This document shows, in pieces, positions 1 to 5,404 of a stretch of DNA of 8,659 bases. Every line of letters starts with the position of its first letter. The stretch's first letter is position 1. The translations under genes were made by a program, and so were the position numbers. The stretch is taken from assembly GCA_017481185.1 (NCBI GenBank), contig JAFUPO010000133.1, positions 1 through 8,659 of the forward strand, given 5' to 3'. Source of the DNA: Clostridia bacterium (GTDB taxonomy: Bacteria > Bacillota_A > Clostridia > Christensenellales > Aristaeellaceae). The notes below the pieces were generated by a model. It saw only the letters and a list, made by a program, of their open reading frames with translations, was not told where the DNA came from and did no database searches.

Positions 1-13
1 CTGTAAGGCTTTG

Positions 14-102
14 TGGCGGAGACGGTGGGATTCGAACCCACGGAACATTGCTGTTCAACGCATTTCGAGTGCGCCCCGTTATGACCGCTTCGATACGTCT
101 CC
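14..102 (-). tRNA. tRNA-Ser (anticodon CGA), CCA encoded
   Basis: Read on the minus strand this is an 89-base class II tRNA. The acceptor arms GGAGACG and CGTCTCC pair perfectly, followed by discriminator G and an encoded CCA (14-16). The T arm carries GGTTCGAATCC. The anticodon stem GCGCA/TGCGT closes the loop CTCGAAA, giving anticodon CGA (65-67), which reads UCG serine codons. A long variable arm, as expected for tRNA-Ser, lies between the anticodon and T arms. It has its own promoter just upstream. Identity is firm. Confidence 0.96.
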
Positions 103-113
103 ACAACGGGGGT

Positions 114-142
114 ATTATACCATTTTTCCGTGGGGATGGCAA
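114..142 (-). promoter_or_regulatory. Sigma-70/A promoter of tRNA-Ser
   Basis: On the minus strand TTGCCA (137-142) and TATAAT (114-119) are separated by exactly 17 bases, and the tRNA 5' end lies about 11 bases beyond the -10. The match to consensus is strong. It sits directly after the terminator of the HPr-like gene, so the tRNA is probably transcribed independently. Confidence 0.8.
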
Positions 143-144
143 GA

Positions 145-183
145 TAAAAAGAAGCGCCCGGGTGAGCGCAGGCTCGCCGGGCG
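145..183 (-). terminator. Rho-independent terminator of the HPr-like gene
   Basis: CGCCCGG (155-161) pairs with CCGGGCG (177-183), and GAGC (164-167) pairs with GCTC (172-175), with small internal bulges. Read on the minus strand the hairpin is followed by CTTCTTTTTA, a U-rich run. It lies 12 bases past the stop codon of the HPr-like gene. Confidence 0.8.
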
Positions 184-194
184 AGGAAAAGGCA

Positions 195-449
195 TCAGTC
201 CAGAAGGCGATAGGCATCCACAAAGGAGGGGATCAGGCCGTCGTTGGTATCGTTGACCAAGTACAATTCCTCCGGAAACTCCAGCATGGTGTACATCACG
301 CCAATCACAGACTTGGCGTTGACCCGGTGCTTGCCGGTATTGTTCTCAATTGAAAAGGAATCCTCATGCTTGCACAGGGCTTCAATGAACGCGATCACCT
401 CAGCCTGGCTGTTCAGGCGAATGTGGGCGCGAATATGCGGTACGATCAT
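195..449 (-). CDS. HPr-family phosphocarrier-like protein lacking the active-site histidine
   Basis: 84 residues, close to the usual 85-90 of HPr. The region ending AKSVIGVM matches the HPr block around the regulatory serine (KSIMGVM in classical HPr), and the segment after it fits the last strand and helix. Aligning back from that block, the position of catalytic His15 (GIHARPA) falls on RLNSQAE, so the phosphorylated histidine and the following Arg/Pro are absent. The protein is therefore unlikely to relay phosphate from PEP. It may be a regulatory or structural HPr relative, as are common in clostridia. ATG at 447-449 is preceded by GAGGAG (458-463) at 8 bases. It is a monocistronic unit with its own promoter and terminator. 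Family confidence is good; function is unknown. Confidence 0.85.
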   Translation of the reverse strand: MIVPHIRAHIRLNSQAEVIAFIEALCKHEDSFSIENNTGKHRVNAKSVIGVMYTMLEFPEELYLVNDTNDGLIPSFVDAYRLLD

Positions 450-484
450 GGCTATTACTCCTCTCTGCCCCTTGGGGCGCCTTT

Positions 485-513
485 ATCATACCAAATTGTT
501 AATTAATTGTCAA
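485..513 (-). promoter_or_regulatory. Near-consensus promoter of the HPr-like gene
   Basis: On the minus strand a perfect -35 TTGACA (508-513), a 17-base AT-rich spacer and -10 TATGAT (485-490) stand 36 bases before the start codon. A short palindrome GCCCC-TT-GGGGC (467-478) lies at the expected transcription start and could be an operator, which is inference. Confidence 0.88.
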
Positions 514-601
514 TACGGAAACGTACAATTTCTTCCCCCTTCGATCAAGCCTGTCGCCCCCTCTAAGGCTGCGCTGCCGCCTCTTGAGGGCAAAAGGGGG
601 C

Positions 602-632
602 TTGCATCCAAGGCAAAATAATGTCATACTAT
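602..632 (+). promoter_or_regulatory. Weak candidate promoter for the small protein at 662
   Basis: TTGCAT (602-607) and TACTAT (627-632) are separated by 19 bases, about 30 bases upstream of the start codon. The spacing is long and the -10 imperfect, so this is only the best candidate between the HPr promoter and the gene. Confidence 0.3.
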
Positions 633-661
633 ACGGGAAGAAAAAAAAGGAGGCGGGGCGC

Positions 662-868
662 ATGGAAACCAGCCTGTGGGTCCGGGTCATCAAGGGGCAC
701 AGGATCATTGGGCAGGAAACGGAGCCCTGCCAGCACGGCCAGGTGCAGCAGGCCCTGGAGGCAGCCATGGATCGGCTGGATCTGCCCAAGCCCCTGTGGC
801 TGCAAAAGCACCAGCGGGAATGGGATGAGTTCGGCCAGACCCGCTTCATTCACGAACATTTTTTATAA
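662..868 (+). CDS. Small conserved-looking hypothetical protein, ended early by an in-frame TAA
   Basis: 68 residues from ATG 662, which follows AAAGGAGG (646-653) at an 8-base spacing; the frame is open further upstream but has no comparable ribosome site. The protein is soluble, Trp- and His-rich, with an N-terminal strand (LWVRVIKGHRII), a helix (QVQQALEAAMDRLDL) and a segment KPLWLQKHQREWDEFGQTRF. It resembles small clostridial proteins of unknown function, but I cannot name a family. The reading frame stops at TAA 866-868, yet the same frame resumes for 26 further sense codons with protein-like content. The natural product is therefore probably about 95 residues and this copy is truncated. 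No function is proposed. Confidence 0.6.
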   Translation: METSLWVRVIKGHRIIGQETEPCQHGQVQQALEAAMDRLDLPKPLWLQKHQREWDEFGQTRFIHEHFL

Positions 869-949
869 AGCGTTGGGTTTGATCGGCTGGAGATCGAGTT
901 CATCAACCCCCGGGCCCAGAAGAAGCGGGATCCCCGAAATGAGTTTTAA
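869..949 (+). pseudogene. Orphaned 3' part of the small gene at 662
   Basis: Directly after TAA 866-868 and in the same frame, 26 sense codons run to a second TAA at 947-949. They encode SVGFDRLEIEFINP and a basic tail. The piece has no start codon or ribosome site, and its composition and phase make it a continuation of the upstream gene. One substitution (for example GAA, CAA or AAA to TAA at codon 69) would explain the break, with no frameshift needed. Confidence 0.6.
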
Positions 950-961
950 CAGGTCTGTGCC

Positions 962-990
962 TTTACAAACAGCATAAAGTTGTGTATAAT
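962..990 (+). promoter_or_regulatory. Promoter of the Tat operon
   Basis: TTTACA (962-967) and a perfect TATAAT (985-990) with a 17-base spacer. The start codon of the first Tat gene is 28 bases beyond the -10. The promoter begins just after the end of the interrupted small gene, so the Tat genes need not depend on it. Confidence 0.88.
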
Positions 991-1018
991 TTAACAATGG
1001 GAAAGCGAAAGGAGGCGC

Positions 1019-1336
1019 ATGGGCCGGATGTTCAATATGGGGCTGGCAGAATTAGTGATCGTGCTGCTCATCGCCTTTTTGGTGGTGGGGCCCAAGGATC
1101 TGCCCAAGGTGGCCCGAGCTATCGCACGATTCGTAAAGTACCTTAAGCAGCTTTTCGCGGAGTTCCAGGAGGAAACGGGCCTGGACGACGTGATGAAGGA
1201 TCTGAAGGAGACTGGCGGCGAGATCAAAGAAACGCTTCAGGAGGCGGATATGACCAAGGATCTCAACGATGCCAAGCGGGAGTTTGACCGCACGCTCCAG
1301 CAGATGAAGCAAAACATCAATAAACCTTTAGAGTGA
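1019..1336 (+). CDS. tatB: TatB-like sec-independent translocase component
   Basis: A single N-terminal membrane segment (about residues 7-23) is followed by the hinge GPKDLP, an amphipathic helix (VARAIARFVKYLKQLFAEF) and a charged, helical C-terminal half without membrane segments. This is the TatA/TatB architecture in the cytoplasmic membrane. The GPxxLP hinge and long charged tail (105 residues in all) favour TatB, which with TatC binds twin-arginine signal peptides. ATG 1019 lies only 3 bases after GGAGG (1011-1015). An internal ATG at 1028 would give a start MFNMGLAEL that aligns with E. coli TatB (MFDIGFSEL) and places the conserved Glu at position 8, so the true start may be 1028. First gene of the Tat operon. 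The TatA/B family is certain; TatB rather than TatA is likely. Confidence 0.88.
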   Translation: MGRMFNMGLAELVIVLLIAFLVVGPKDLPKVARAIARFVKYLKQLFAEFQEETGLDDVMKDLKETGGEIKETLQEADMTKDLNDAKREFDRTLQQMKQNINKPLE

Positions 1337-1355
1337 ATAAAGGAGGACATTGGTT

Positions 1356-1544
1356 ATGGGTAAGTTAGGCGTTTGGGAGATCCTGTTGATCCTGCTGGTG
1401 GTGCTGGTGGTATTCGGCGGCTCCAAGCTGTCCGGCGTGGGCAAGGCCCTGGGTACCAGCATCCGCGAGTTTAAGAAGGAAATGAAGGGCGACGAGCCTG
1501 CCGAAGGCGAGGAAGCCAAGGCTGACGAAGAGAAAAAGGCCTGA
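1356..1544 (+). CDS. tatA: TatA twin-arginine translocase pore subunit
   Basis: 62 residues: a short membrane segment (about 6-20, WEILLILLVVLVV), the TatA hinge FGGSKL, an amphipathic helix (VGKALGTSIREFKKEM) and a short acidic-lysine tail. Length and hinge are typical of TatA, which oligomerises to form the passage for folded proteins. ATG 1356 is 9 bases after AGGAGG (1341-1346); an upstream TTG at 1350 is too close to that site to be the start. It lies 19 bases after the TatB-like gene and 5 bases before tatC. Confidence 0.93.
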   Translation: MGKLGVWEILLILLVVLVVFGGSKLSGVGKALGTSIREFKKEMKGDEPAEGEEAKADEEKKA

Positions 1545-1549
1545 ACACC

Positions 1550-2287
1550 ATGACGGATAAGCAAAAGCTGGAGCGCAAGGAGGCCTTGATGCAGCACGTC
1601 AAGGCCCTTCGCAATATGCTCGTATGGATCGTGGGCGCGATTTTCGCAGCCTTCGTTTTGGTATTTTATCTCTGGGGCACCCCGCTGATGGCCTGGGTGA
1701 TTGCGCCCATCAAAGGCCGCGGGGTAGAGGTGATCTACACCGCCATGTCCGAGGCGATGATGACCCAAATGAAGGTATGCCTGATGGCAGGCATCGTGGC
1801 GGCCAGCCCGGTGATCATCTGGCAGGTTTGGCGCTTTGTGGCCCCGGCCCTGTACCCCCAGGAGAAGAAGCTCTTCGCCTGCCTGTTTTTTGTGGCGCTG
1901 ATCCTCTTTTTGGTGGGCGTGGCCTTCGCCTATCTGGCGGTGTACACCCTGGCTATTGACTTTTTCCTGGTGGCCGGTGAAAACCTGGCCACTCCCATGA
2001 TGTCTATCGACAAGTTTGTAAACTTTTCCTTTGGGTTCATTCTGCCCTTTGGCGTCATGTTTCAGCTGCCGGTATTCATCTATATGCTGGCCCGCCGGGG
2101 CAAGGTAACCGTAAAGGCCCTGCAAAAAAACCGCAAATATGTGGTGCTGGCGATCTTTGTGGTGGCAGCCTTCCTGACCCCGCCGGATGTGGTTAGCCAG
2201 ATCTCTCTAGCCATCCCCATGCTGCTATTGTATGAGGTCAGCGTGCAGGTGGCCCGGCTGGTAAAGCCCAAAACCAAAGCCGCATAA
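1550..2287 (+). CDS. tatC: TatC twin-arginine translocase receptor
   Basis: 245 residues, normal TatC length, with about six hydrophobic membrane segments. Family blocks are clear: ASPVIIWQVWRFVAPALYPQE (the Glu equivalent to E. coli E103 is present), a block around FGVMFQLPV, FLTPPDVVSQ and LAIPMLLLYE. TatC is the membrane receptor for RR signal peptides. In the N-terminal signature, normally HLxELRxR, this protein has HVKALRNML: Ala replaces the Glu that is E15 in E. coli, while the Arg two residues later is kept. ATG 1550 follows the tatA stop by 5 bases with only a weak ribosome site, suggesting translational coupling. No protein in this window has an evident RR signal peptide. Confidence 0.96.
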   Translation: MTDKQKLERKEALMQHVKALRNMLVWIVGAIFAAFVLVFYLWGTPLMAWVIAPIKGRGVEVIYTAMSEAMMTQMKVCLMAGIVAASPVIIWQVWRFVAPALYPQEKKLFACLFFVALILFLVGVAFAYLAVYTLAIDFFLVAGENLATPMMSIDKFVNFSFGFILPFGVMFQLPVFIYMLARRGKVTVKALQKNRKYVVLAIFVVAAFLTPPDVVSQISLAIPMLLLYEVSVQVARLVKPKTKAA

Positions 2288-2290
2288 TCA

Positions 2291-2319
2291 AAAGCCCTTT
2301 CGCAATGAAAGGGCTTTTT
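2291..2319 (+). terminator. Bidirectional terminator between tatC and the NTPase gene
   Basis: AAAGCCCTTTC (2291-2301) pairs perfectly with GAAAGGGCTTT (2307-2317) around loop GCAAT, followed by TTTTT (2315-2319). The opposite strand also ends in a T-rich run (TTTTGATT), so it probably ends both convergent transcripts. Confidence 0.92.
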
Positions 2320-2335
2320 GCAAAAATGAGCGGCC

Positions 2336-2854
2336 TTATTTATAATAGTTTTTCAATTCCCAGTACAGGGCTTCGCGGTTCTGAGGGGTCACGGTAACCA
2401 CCCGGGTATCCCCCCGGGCCAGGATGGCGGCTTTGAGGGCAAAGTCTCCCTTTTGCAAAACCCCTACGACCGGGATTTCCCCCTCCAGGCAAAGCTCCAC
2501 CTGCTTTTGAAAGAGCAGGGCCTTTTGCTCCACCTTGCCCAGCTCATCCATCAGCAGCAGCTGCGCGCCGCTTTTGCGGCTGGATTCTAGAATGGCCGCG
2601 CCATTCTGGTCAAAGGCGGGGAGCACGCCCGCGCAGCGCCGCTCGTCTAAGCGAATCACGCAGGGCACATGGTTCTCGCTGTCAGGCCAGTTGGGCAACA
2701 GGCTCACCAGGCAGTGGCCCTTTACCTGGCCGCCCACCTGAAAGGGCTGGGTGCGGTAGCCTGCCACGGTTAGGCTCCAGTAGGTTAAGAGGCGGTTGAG
2801 CAGGGTGGACTTGCCCACCTGCTTTTCACCAGTCAGAAACAGATGCTTCGGCAC
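2336..2854 (-). CDS. THEP1-like nucleoside-triphosphatase (NTPase_1 family)
   Basis: 172 residues from GTG 2852-2854. Walker A is GEKQVGKST (9-17) and Walker B is LLLMDELGKVE (99-109), with the Asp-Glu-x-Gly-Lys arrangement typical of the THEP1/NTPC family of small NTPases. The C-terminal part (IPVVGVLQKG, DTRVVTVT) fits the same fold. Members hydrolyse NTPs in vitro; their cellular role is unclear. The start was chosen because AAAGGGGG lies 6 bases before this GTG; an upstream GTG (2873-2875) would place that site inside the coding region. It is divergent from the MobB-like gene, with 57 bases between the two starts, so both are P-loop proteins sharing one control region. Family fairly sure, role unknown. 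Confidence 0.85.
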   Translation of the reverse strand: MPKHLFLTGEKQVGKSTLLNRLLTYWSLTVAGYRTQPFQVGGQVKGHCLVSLLPNWPDSENHVPCVIRLDERRCAGVLPAFDQNGAAILESSRKSGAQLLLMDELGKVEQKALLFQKQVELCLEGEIPVVGVLQKGDFALKAAILARGDTRVVTVTPQNREALYWELKNYYK

Positions 2855-2883
2855 AGAACGGCCCCCTTTGCACACTTTTTACC

Positions 2884-2892
2884 AGTATACCA
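2884..2892 (-). promoter_or_regulatory. Candidate extended -10 promoter for the NTPase gene
   Basis: On the minus strand TGG-TATACT forms an extended -10 element about 30 bases before the GTG start. No good -35 is seen at the expected distance. I found no convincing plus-strand promoter for the divergent gene in the same 57 bases. Confidence 0.4.
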
Positions 2893-2911
2893 TCAGAGAG
2901 GAAGTTTCGCC

Positions 2912-3580
2912 ATGAAAATTTTCGTGGTCACAGGCATCCGCCAGTCTGGCAAAACAACCACCATTGAAAGGCTCCTGGCCGCCATGGGCCAAAGGGGGCT
3001 GAAGGCGGGCACTGTGAAAACGGTGTTCTGCCCCTCCTTTTCCATGGACCAAAGGGGCTCCAACACGGATCGGCACCGCCGGGCGGGCGCTCAGCTTGTT
3101 TGCGCCCGGGGCAAAAGGGAAACGGCCTTTATTTACCCCCGCGCCATGACCAATGCACAAATCCTCAGCCACTACGAGGGCTATGATTATGTGATCCTGG
3201 AGGGGGACTATACCGCCCCGGTGCCCCGGCTGTGCGCCGGCCATGAGGAGGCGGATGTGAAGGAGCGCATCAACGCCCATACCCTGTGCGTGGTGGGCCG
3301 CGCAGCCGCAGGCCGCGACCAGGTGCTGGGGCTGCCTGCCTTCGATCCCCTCACGCAGGCTGAAAGCCTTTTGAACTTTTTGGAGAAAACCGTGCCGGAT
3401 ACAACCCCCGACGCCCTGGCAGAGGCGCTGGCCGTGGTGCCCGGCGTATCCGACGGCAGCTTTTGCCAGCACCATTGCACCCATCATCTAAACCAGGTAG
3501 AGGTGCGCATCAACGGCCAGAGCCTGACCCTGACCCCTCAGCAGAAGGAAATCCTTCTGGGCTGGTTCAAGGAGGCGTAA
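2912..3580 (+). CDS. MobB-like P-loop GTPase with a C-terminal Cys/His-rich extension
   Basis: 222 residues from ATG 2912, preceded by GAGAGGAAG. Walker A is GIRQSGKT (8-15), followed by a helix and GLKAGTVKT, matching MobB (molybdopterin-guanine dinucleotide accessory protein). The segment with SNTDRHRRAGA (50-60) matches the MobB Asp-xx-Arg-His-xx-Ala-Gly-Ala block, and VILEGD (94-99) is the Walker B strand. After residue 180 an extension carries CQHHCTHH (185-192), able to bind a metal or cluster, then a short domain beginning VEVRINGQ. No moeA, mobA or molybdoenzyme is in the window, so a role in molybdenum cofactor metabolism is only suggested. The gene is 3 bases from the next gene and forms an operon with it. 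Confidence 0.8.
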   Translation: MKIFVVTGIRQSGKTTTIERLLAAMGQRGLKAGTVKTVFCPSFSMDQRGSNTDRHRRAGAQLVCARGKRETAFIYPRAMTNAQILSHYEGYDYVILEGDYTAPVPRLCAGHEEADVKERINAHTLCVVGRAAAGRDQVLGLPAFDPLTQAESLLNFLEKTVPDTTPDALAEALAVVPGVSDGSFCQHHCTHHLNQVEVRINGQSLTLTPQQKEILLGWFKEA

Positions 3581-3583
3581 CCC

Positions 3584-5077
3584 ATGGCCCGGCAAACCTT
3601 TGTAACCACCATGCCCAACCGCACCGGCGCCTTTCTGGCCGCCGCCCGGGTGTTTCACCGGGAGGGGGTCAACATGGTCAGGGTCAGCTACAACAAAGCG
3701 GTTGACCTGCACACCCTGTTCATTGACGGGGAGGGGGAGCCCGGCGCCTTGCAGCGGGTGCGCGCCAGCCTGAGCGAAATGGGCTATCTGACCCGGCAGC
3801 TGCCGGAGATCGGCGTGGTGCCCATTGAGATCGACATCCCCGACCACGAAGGGGCCCTGTTGCCCGTATTGGAGATTCTGGCCCGGTACGACATCAATAT
3901 TTCGTACCTGAATTCCACCCAAACCGGGGAGAGCTGCCAGCACTTTTTAATGGGCCTGCTCATTGAAAAGCCCGCCCTTATCGCCAGCCTGCTGTCAGAG
4001 GTCAACGCCCTGTACCCGGTGCGCATCGCTGGGGAGGCCGGGGGCTGCCCGGATAATTCCGTTTTCTATCTGGATTTGGCCGCCCGGGTGGAAAAGACCC
4101 TGCATTTAAGCCAGGAGAAACTGTTGGAGTTTCTCTCCGAGGCCAACCGTACCATGCAGCTGCTTCAGCGCACCAACGAAAACCCCGCCACGGTGTTCGG
4201 CCAGATCGAGCGGTTTATGGACTACGTGGCAGGCCACCAGGGCAAAAATTTCCGCTGCCAGGTGAGCCGCAAAAGGCTGACTGATCAGGTGGAGCTGGCG
4301 GTGATCGAGCCCGTTTGCGGCAGCAACACCTACCTGCTCCGTGCCGGCAACACCCTGGTGATGCTGGATTCCGGCTACGCCCTGTATGAAAAGGAAATGC
4401 AGGGCATCTTCCGCCGCCTTTACCCCGACTGGGAGGGGCTGGAGAAGCACTTTTATATCTCCCATGCGGATGTGGATCACTGCGGCCTCTTGCGCGCCCT
4501 GGAGGGGGAGGGCACGGTGCATTTAAACCCCCTCTCCTACGAGAGCCTGCGCCGCCAGGGCCTGGGTGTGGAGGACAACCGGGAAACCCGAATGTTCTGC
4601 TTCGGCTACTCCCGCTTAAGCCGCCTGATCTCCGGCTATGAGCCGCCGCTGCTGGAGCGGGTGGAGATCTACGGCCAAGGGGCGCCCCGGGAGCATGAGG
4701 AGCTTTTGCGCATCGGTGAAATGCCCATCGGGGATCTGACCTTTCAAATTTGGGAGGGCTCCGGCGGCCATTTGGCCGGCGAGCAGATCTATGTGGAGCC
4801 CGCCCAGGGCATCCTTTTCACCGGCGATAACTTTTTGGATTTCAAGGGCTTCTCTAAGGAGCTTCAGGACTTTAATGCCATCGCTCCCTACCTGATGCGC
4901 TCGGTAAACGTGGACAGCCGCAAGGCCTCCCTGATGCGCCGGGCCGTGGGGGATATGGCTGCCCGCATTGCCGCCCAATTGGGCCGACCCGCCCTGATCC
5001 TGGGCGGCCACGGCTCCCCCGCCGGGTATGACGGGGAGGGCTTCAAAAGGGCGGAAGGGTTTGAGCAGATCGGGTAA
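3584..5077 (+). CDS. ACT-ACT-metallo-beta-lactamase fusion protein
   Basis: 497 residues from ATG 3584, with AAGGAGG (3570-3576) inside the end of the upstream gene. Two ACT-type ligand-binding domains (about 3-72 and 78-150) precede a helical linker (about 155-220) and a metallo-beta-lactamase domain (about 235-490). ACT domains usually sense amino acids; the first contains PNRTGAFLAAARVFHREGVN and the second PDHEGALLPVLEILARYDIN. The MBL ligands are HADVDH (294-299), H396 in GGHLAGE, D415 in FTGDN and H476 in GGHGSP. The HxDxDH motif departs from the usual HxHxDH and is nearer the HxExDH of flavodiiron proteins; the 396-415-476 spacing (18 and 60 residues between) equals that family's. No flavodoxin domain follows. 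Enzyme activity and the ACT ligand are unknown. Cytosolic; no signal peptide. Confidence 0.85.
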   Translation: MARQTFVTTMPNRTGAFLAAARVFHREGVNMVRVSYNKAVDLHTLFIDGEGEPGALQRVRASLSEMGYLTRQLPEIGVVPIEIDIPDHEGALLPVLEILARYDINISYLNSTQTGESCQHFLMGLLIEKPALIASLLSEVNALYPVRIAGEAGGCPDNSVFYLDLAARVEKTLHLSQEKLLEFLSEANRTMQLLQRTNENPATVFGQIERFMDYVAGHQGKNFRCQVSRKRLTDQVELAVIEPVCGSNTYLLRAGNTLVMLDSGYALYEKEMQGIFRRLYPDWEGLEKHFYISHADVDHCGLLRALEGEGTVHLNPLSYESLRRQGLGVEDNRETRMFCFGYSRLSRLISGYEPPLLERVEIYGQGAPREHEELLRIGEMPIGDLTFQIWEGSGGHLAGEQIYVEPAQGILFTGDNFLDFKGFSKELQDFNAIAPYLMRSVNVDSRKASLMRRAVGDMAARIAAQLGRPALILGGHGSPAGYDGEGFKRAEGFEQIG

Positions 5078-5090
5078 ACAGGGAAAAATG

Positions 5091-5133
5091 AAAGCAAGCG
5101 ATGCTGGTTTTGCGTCGCTTGCTTTTTGTTTTT
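5091..5133 (+). terminator. Rho-independent terminator of the MobB-like/ACT-MBL operon
   Basis: AAAGCAAGCGA (5091-5101) pairs perfectly with TCGCTTGCTTT (5115-5125) across a 13-base loop, followed by TTTTTGTTTTT. It starts 14 bases after the ACT-MBL stop codon. Confidence 0.9.
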
Positions 5134-5331
5134 CGGCAAAATTGGCGGAGCCCTTGTATTATTCCATATGCTTAGATTGTTTACGCTCCTGCAATGTTCA
5201 AATGAATTGGTCTAAACCGTTTTGCTCAATCAAATAAATAAGCGTCTCACGGAGCTTTGGCACAATTGTTTCAGGGCAATCCCGATGGCCGAAAAAAGTA
5301 CAGGCAAGCAAGTATAACCCTCCCCCCGATA
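5134..5331. other. Non-coding stretch, no gene seen
   Basis: This AT-richer part of the 327-base gap before the XRE gene holds no credible reading frame with a ribosome site on either strand. A TATAAC (5313-5318) resembles a -10 element but has no matching -35. I see no tRNA, riboswitch core or repeat in it. Confidence 0.5.
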
Positions 5332-5394
5332 TGGGATATATCCCACACGATTTATCGCAGGTTGGGTTAAACTCAAATCACGACTTATCGTAGG
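5332..5394 (+). promoter_or_regulatory. Operator-like cluster upstream of the XRE gene
   Basis: Four symmetric elements are packed into 63 bases: a perfect 14-base palindrome TGGGATATATCCCA (5332-5345); repeat copy 1, CACGATTTATCGCAGG (5346-5361), containing the inverted repeat CGAT-TT-ATCG; an imperfect palindrome TTGGGTTAAACTCAA (5362-5376); and repeat copy 2, CACGACTTATCGTAGG (5379-5394). The two direct copies match at 14 of 16 bases and are 33 bases apart, about three helical turns. Copy 2 overlaps the ribosome site of the XRE gene. Autoregulation by the XRE protein is the simplest reading (inference). A weak promoter TTGGGT (5362)-17-TTATCG (5385) may be embedded. Confidence 0.6.
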
Positions 5395-5404
5395 AGGGAT
5401 GTGC

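Noticed and set aside
48..353. Plus-strand open frames over the tRNA and the HPr-like gene
   Set aside because: They cross a tRNA gene and lie antisense to a supported HPr-like gene with its own promoter and ribosome site.
1328..2125. Long open frame on the minus strand opposite tatA and tatC
   Set aside because: It is antisense to clear Tat genes, its product is rich in His and Gln with no recognisable domain, and no ribosome site precedes it.
3488..3943. Minus-strand open frame opposite the start of the ACT-MBL gene
   Set aside because: No ribosome site, no domain, and it overlaps two well-supported plus-strand genes.
5028..5237. 69-codon open frame over the end of the ACT-MBL gene and its terminator
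   Set aside because: It runs through the terminator hairpin, lacks a ribosome site and has no protein-like composition beyond the overlap.
5256..5272. TTGGCACAATTGTTTCA resembles a sigma-54 promoter
   Set aside because: The GG is present but the required GC of the -12 element is TC, and no gene starts at the expected distance.
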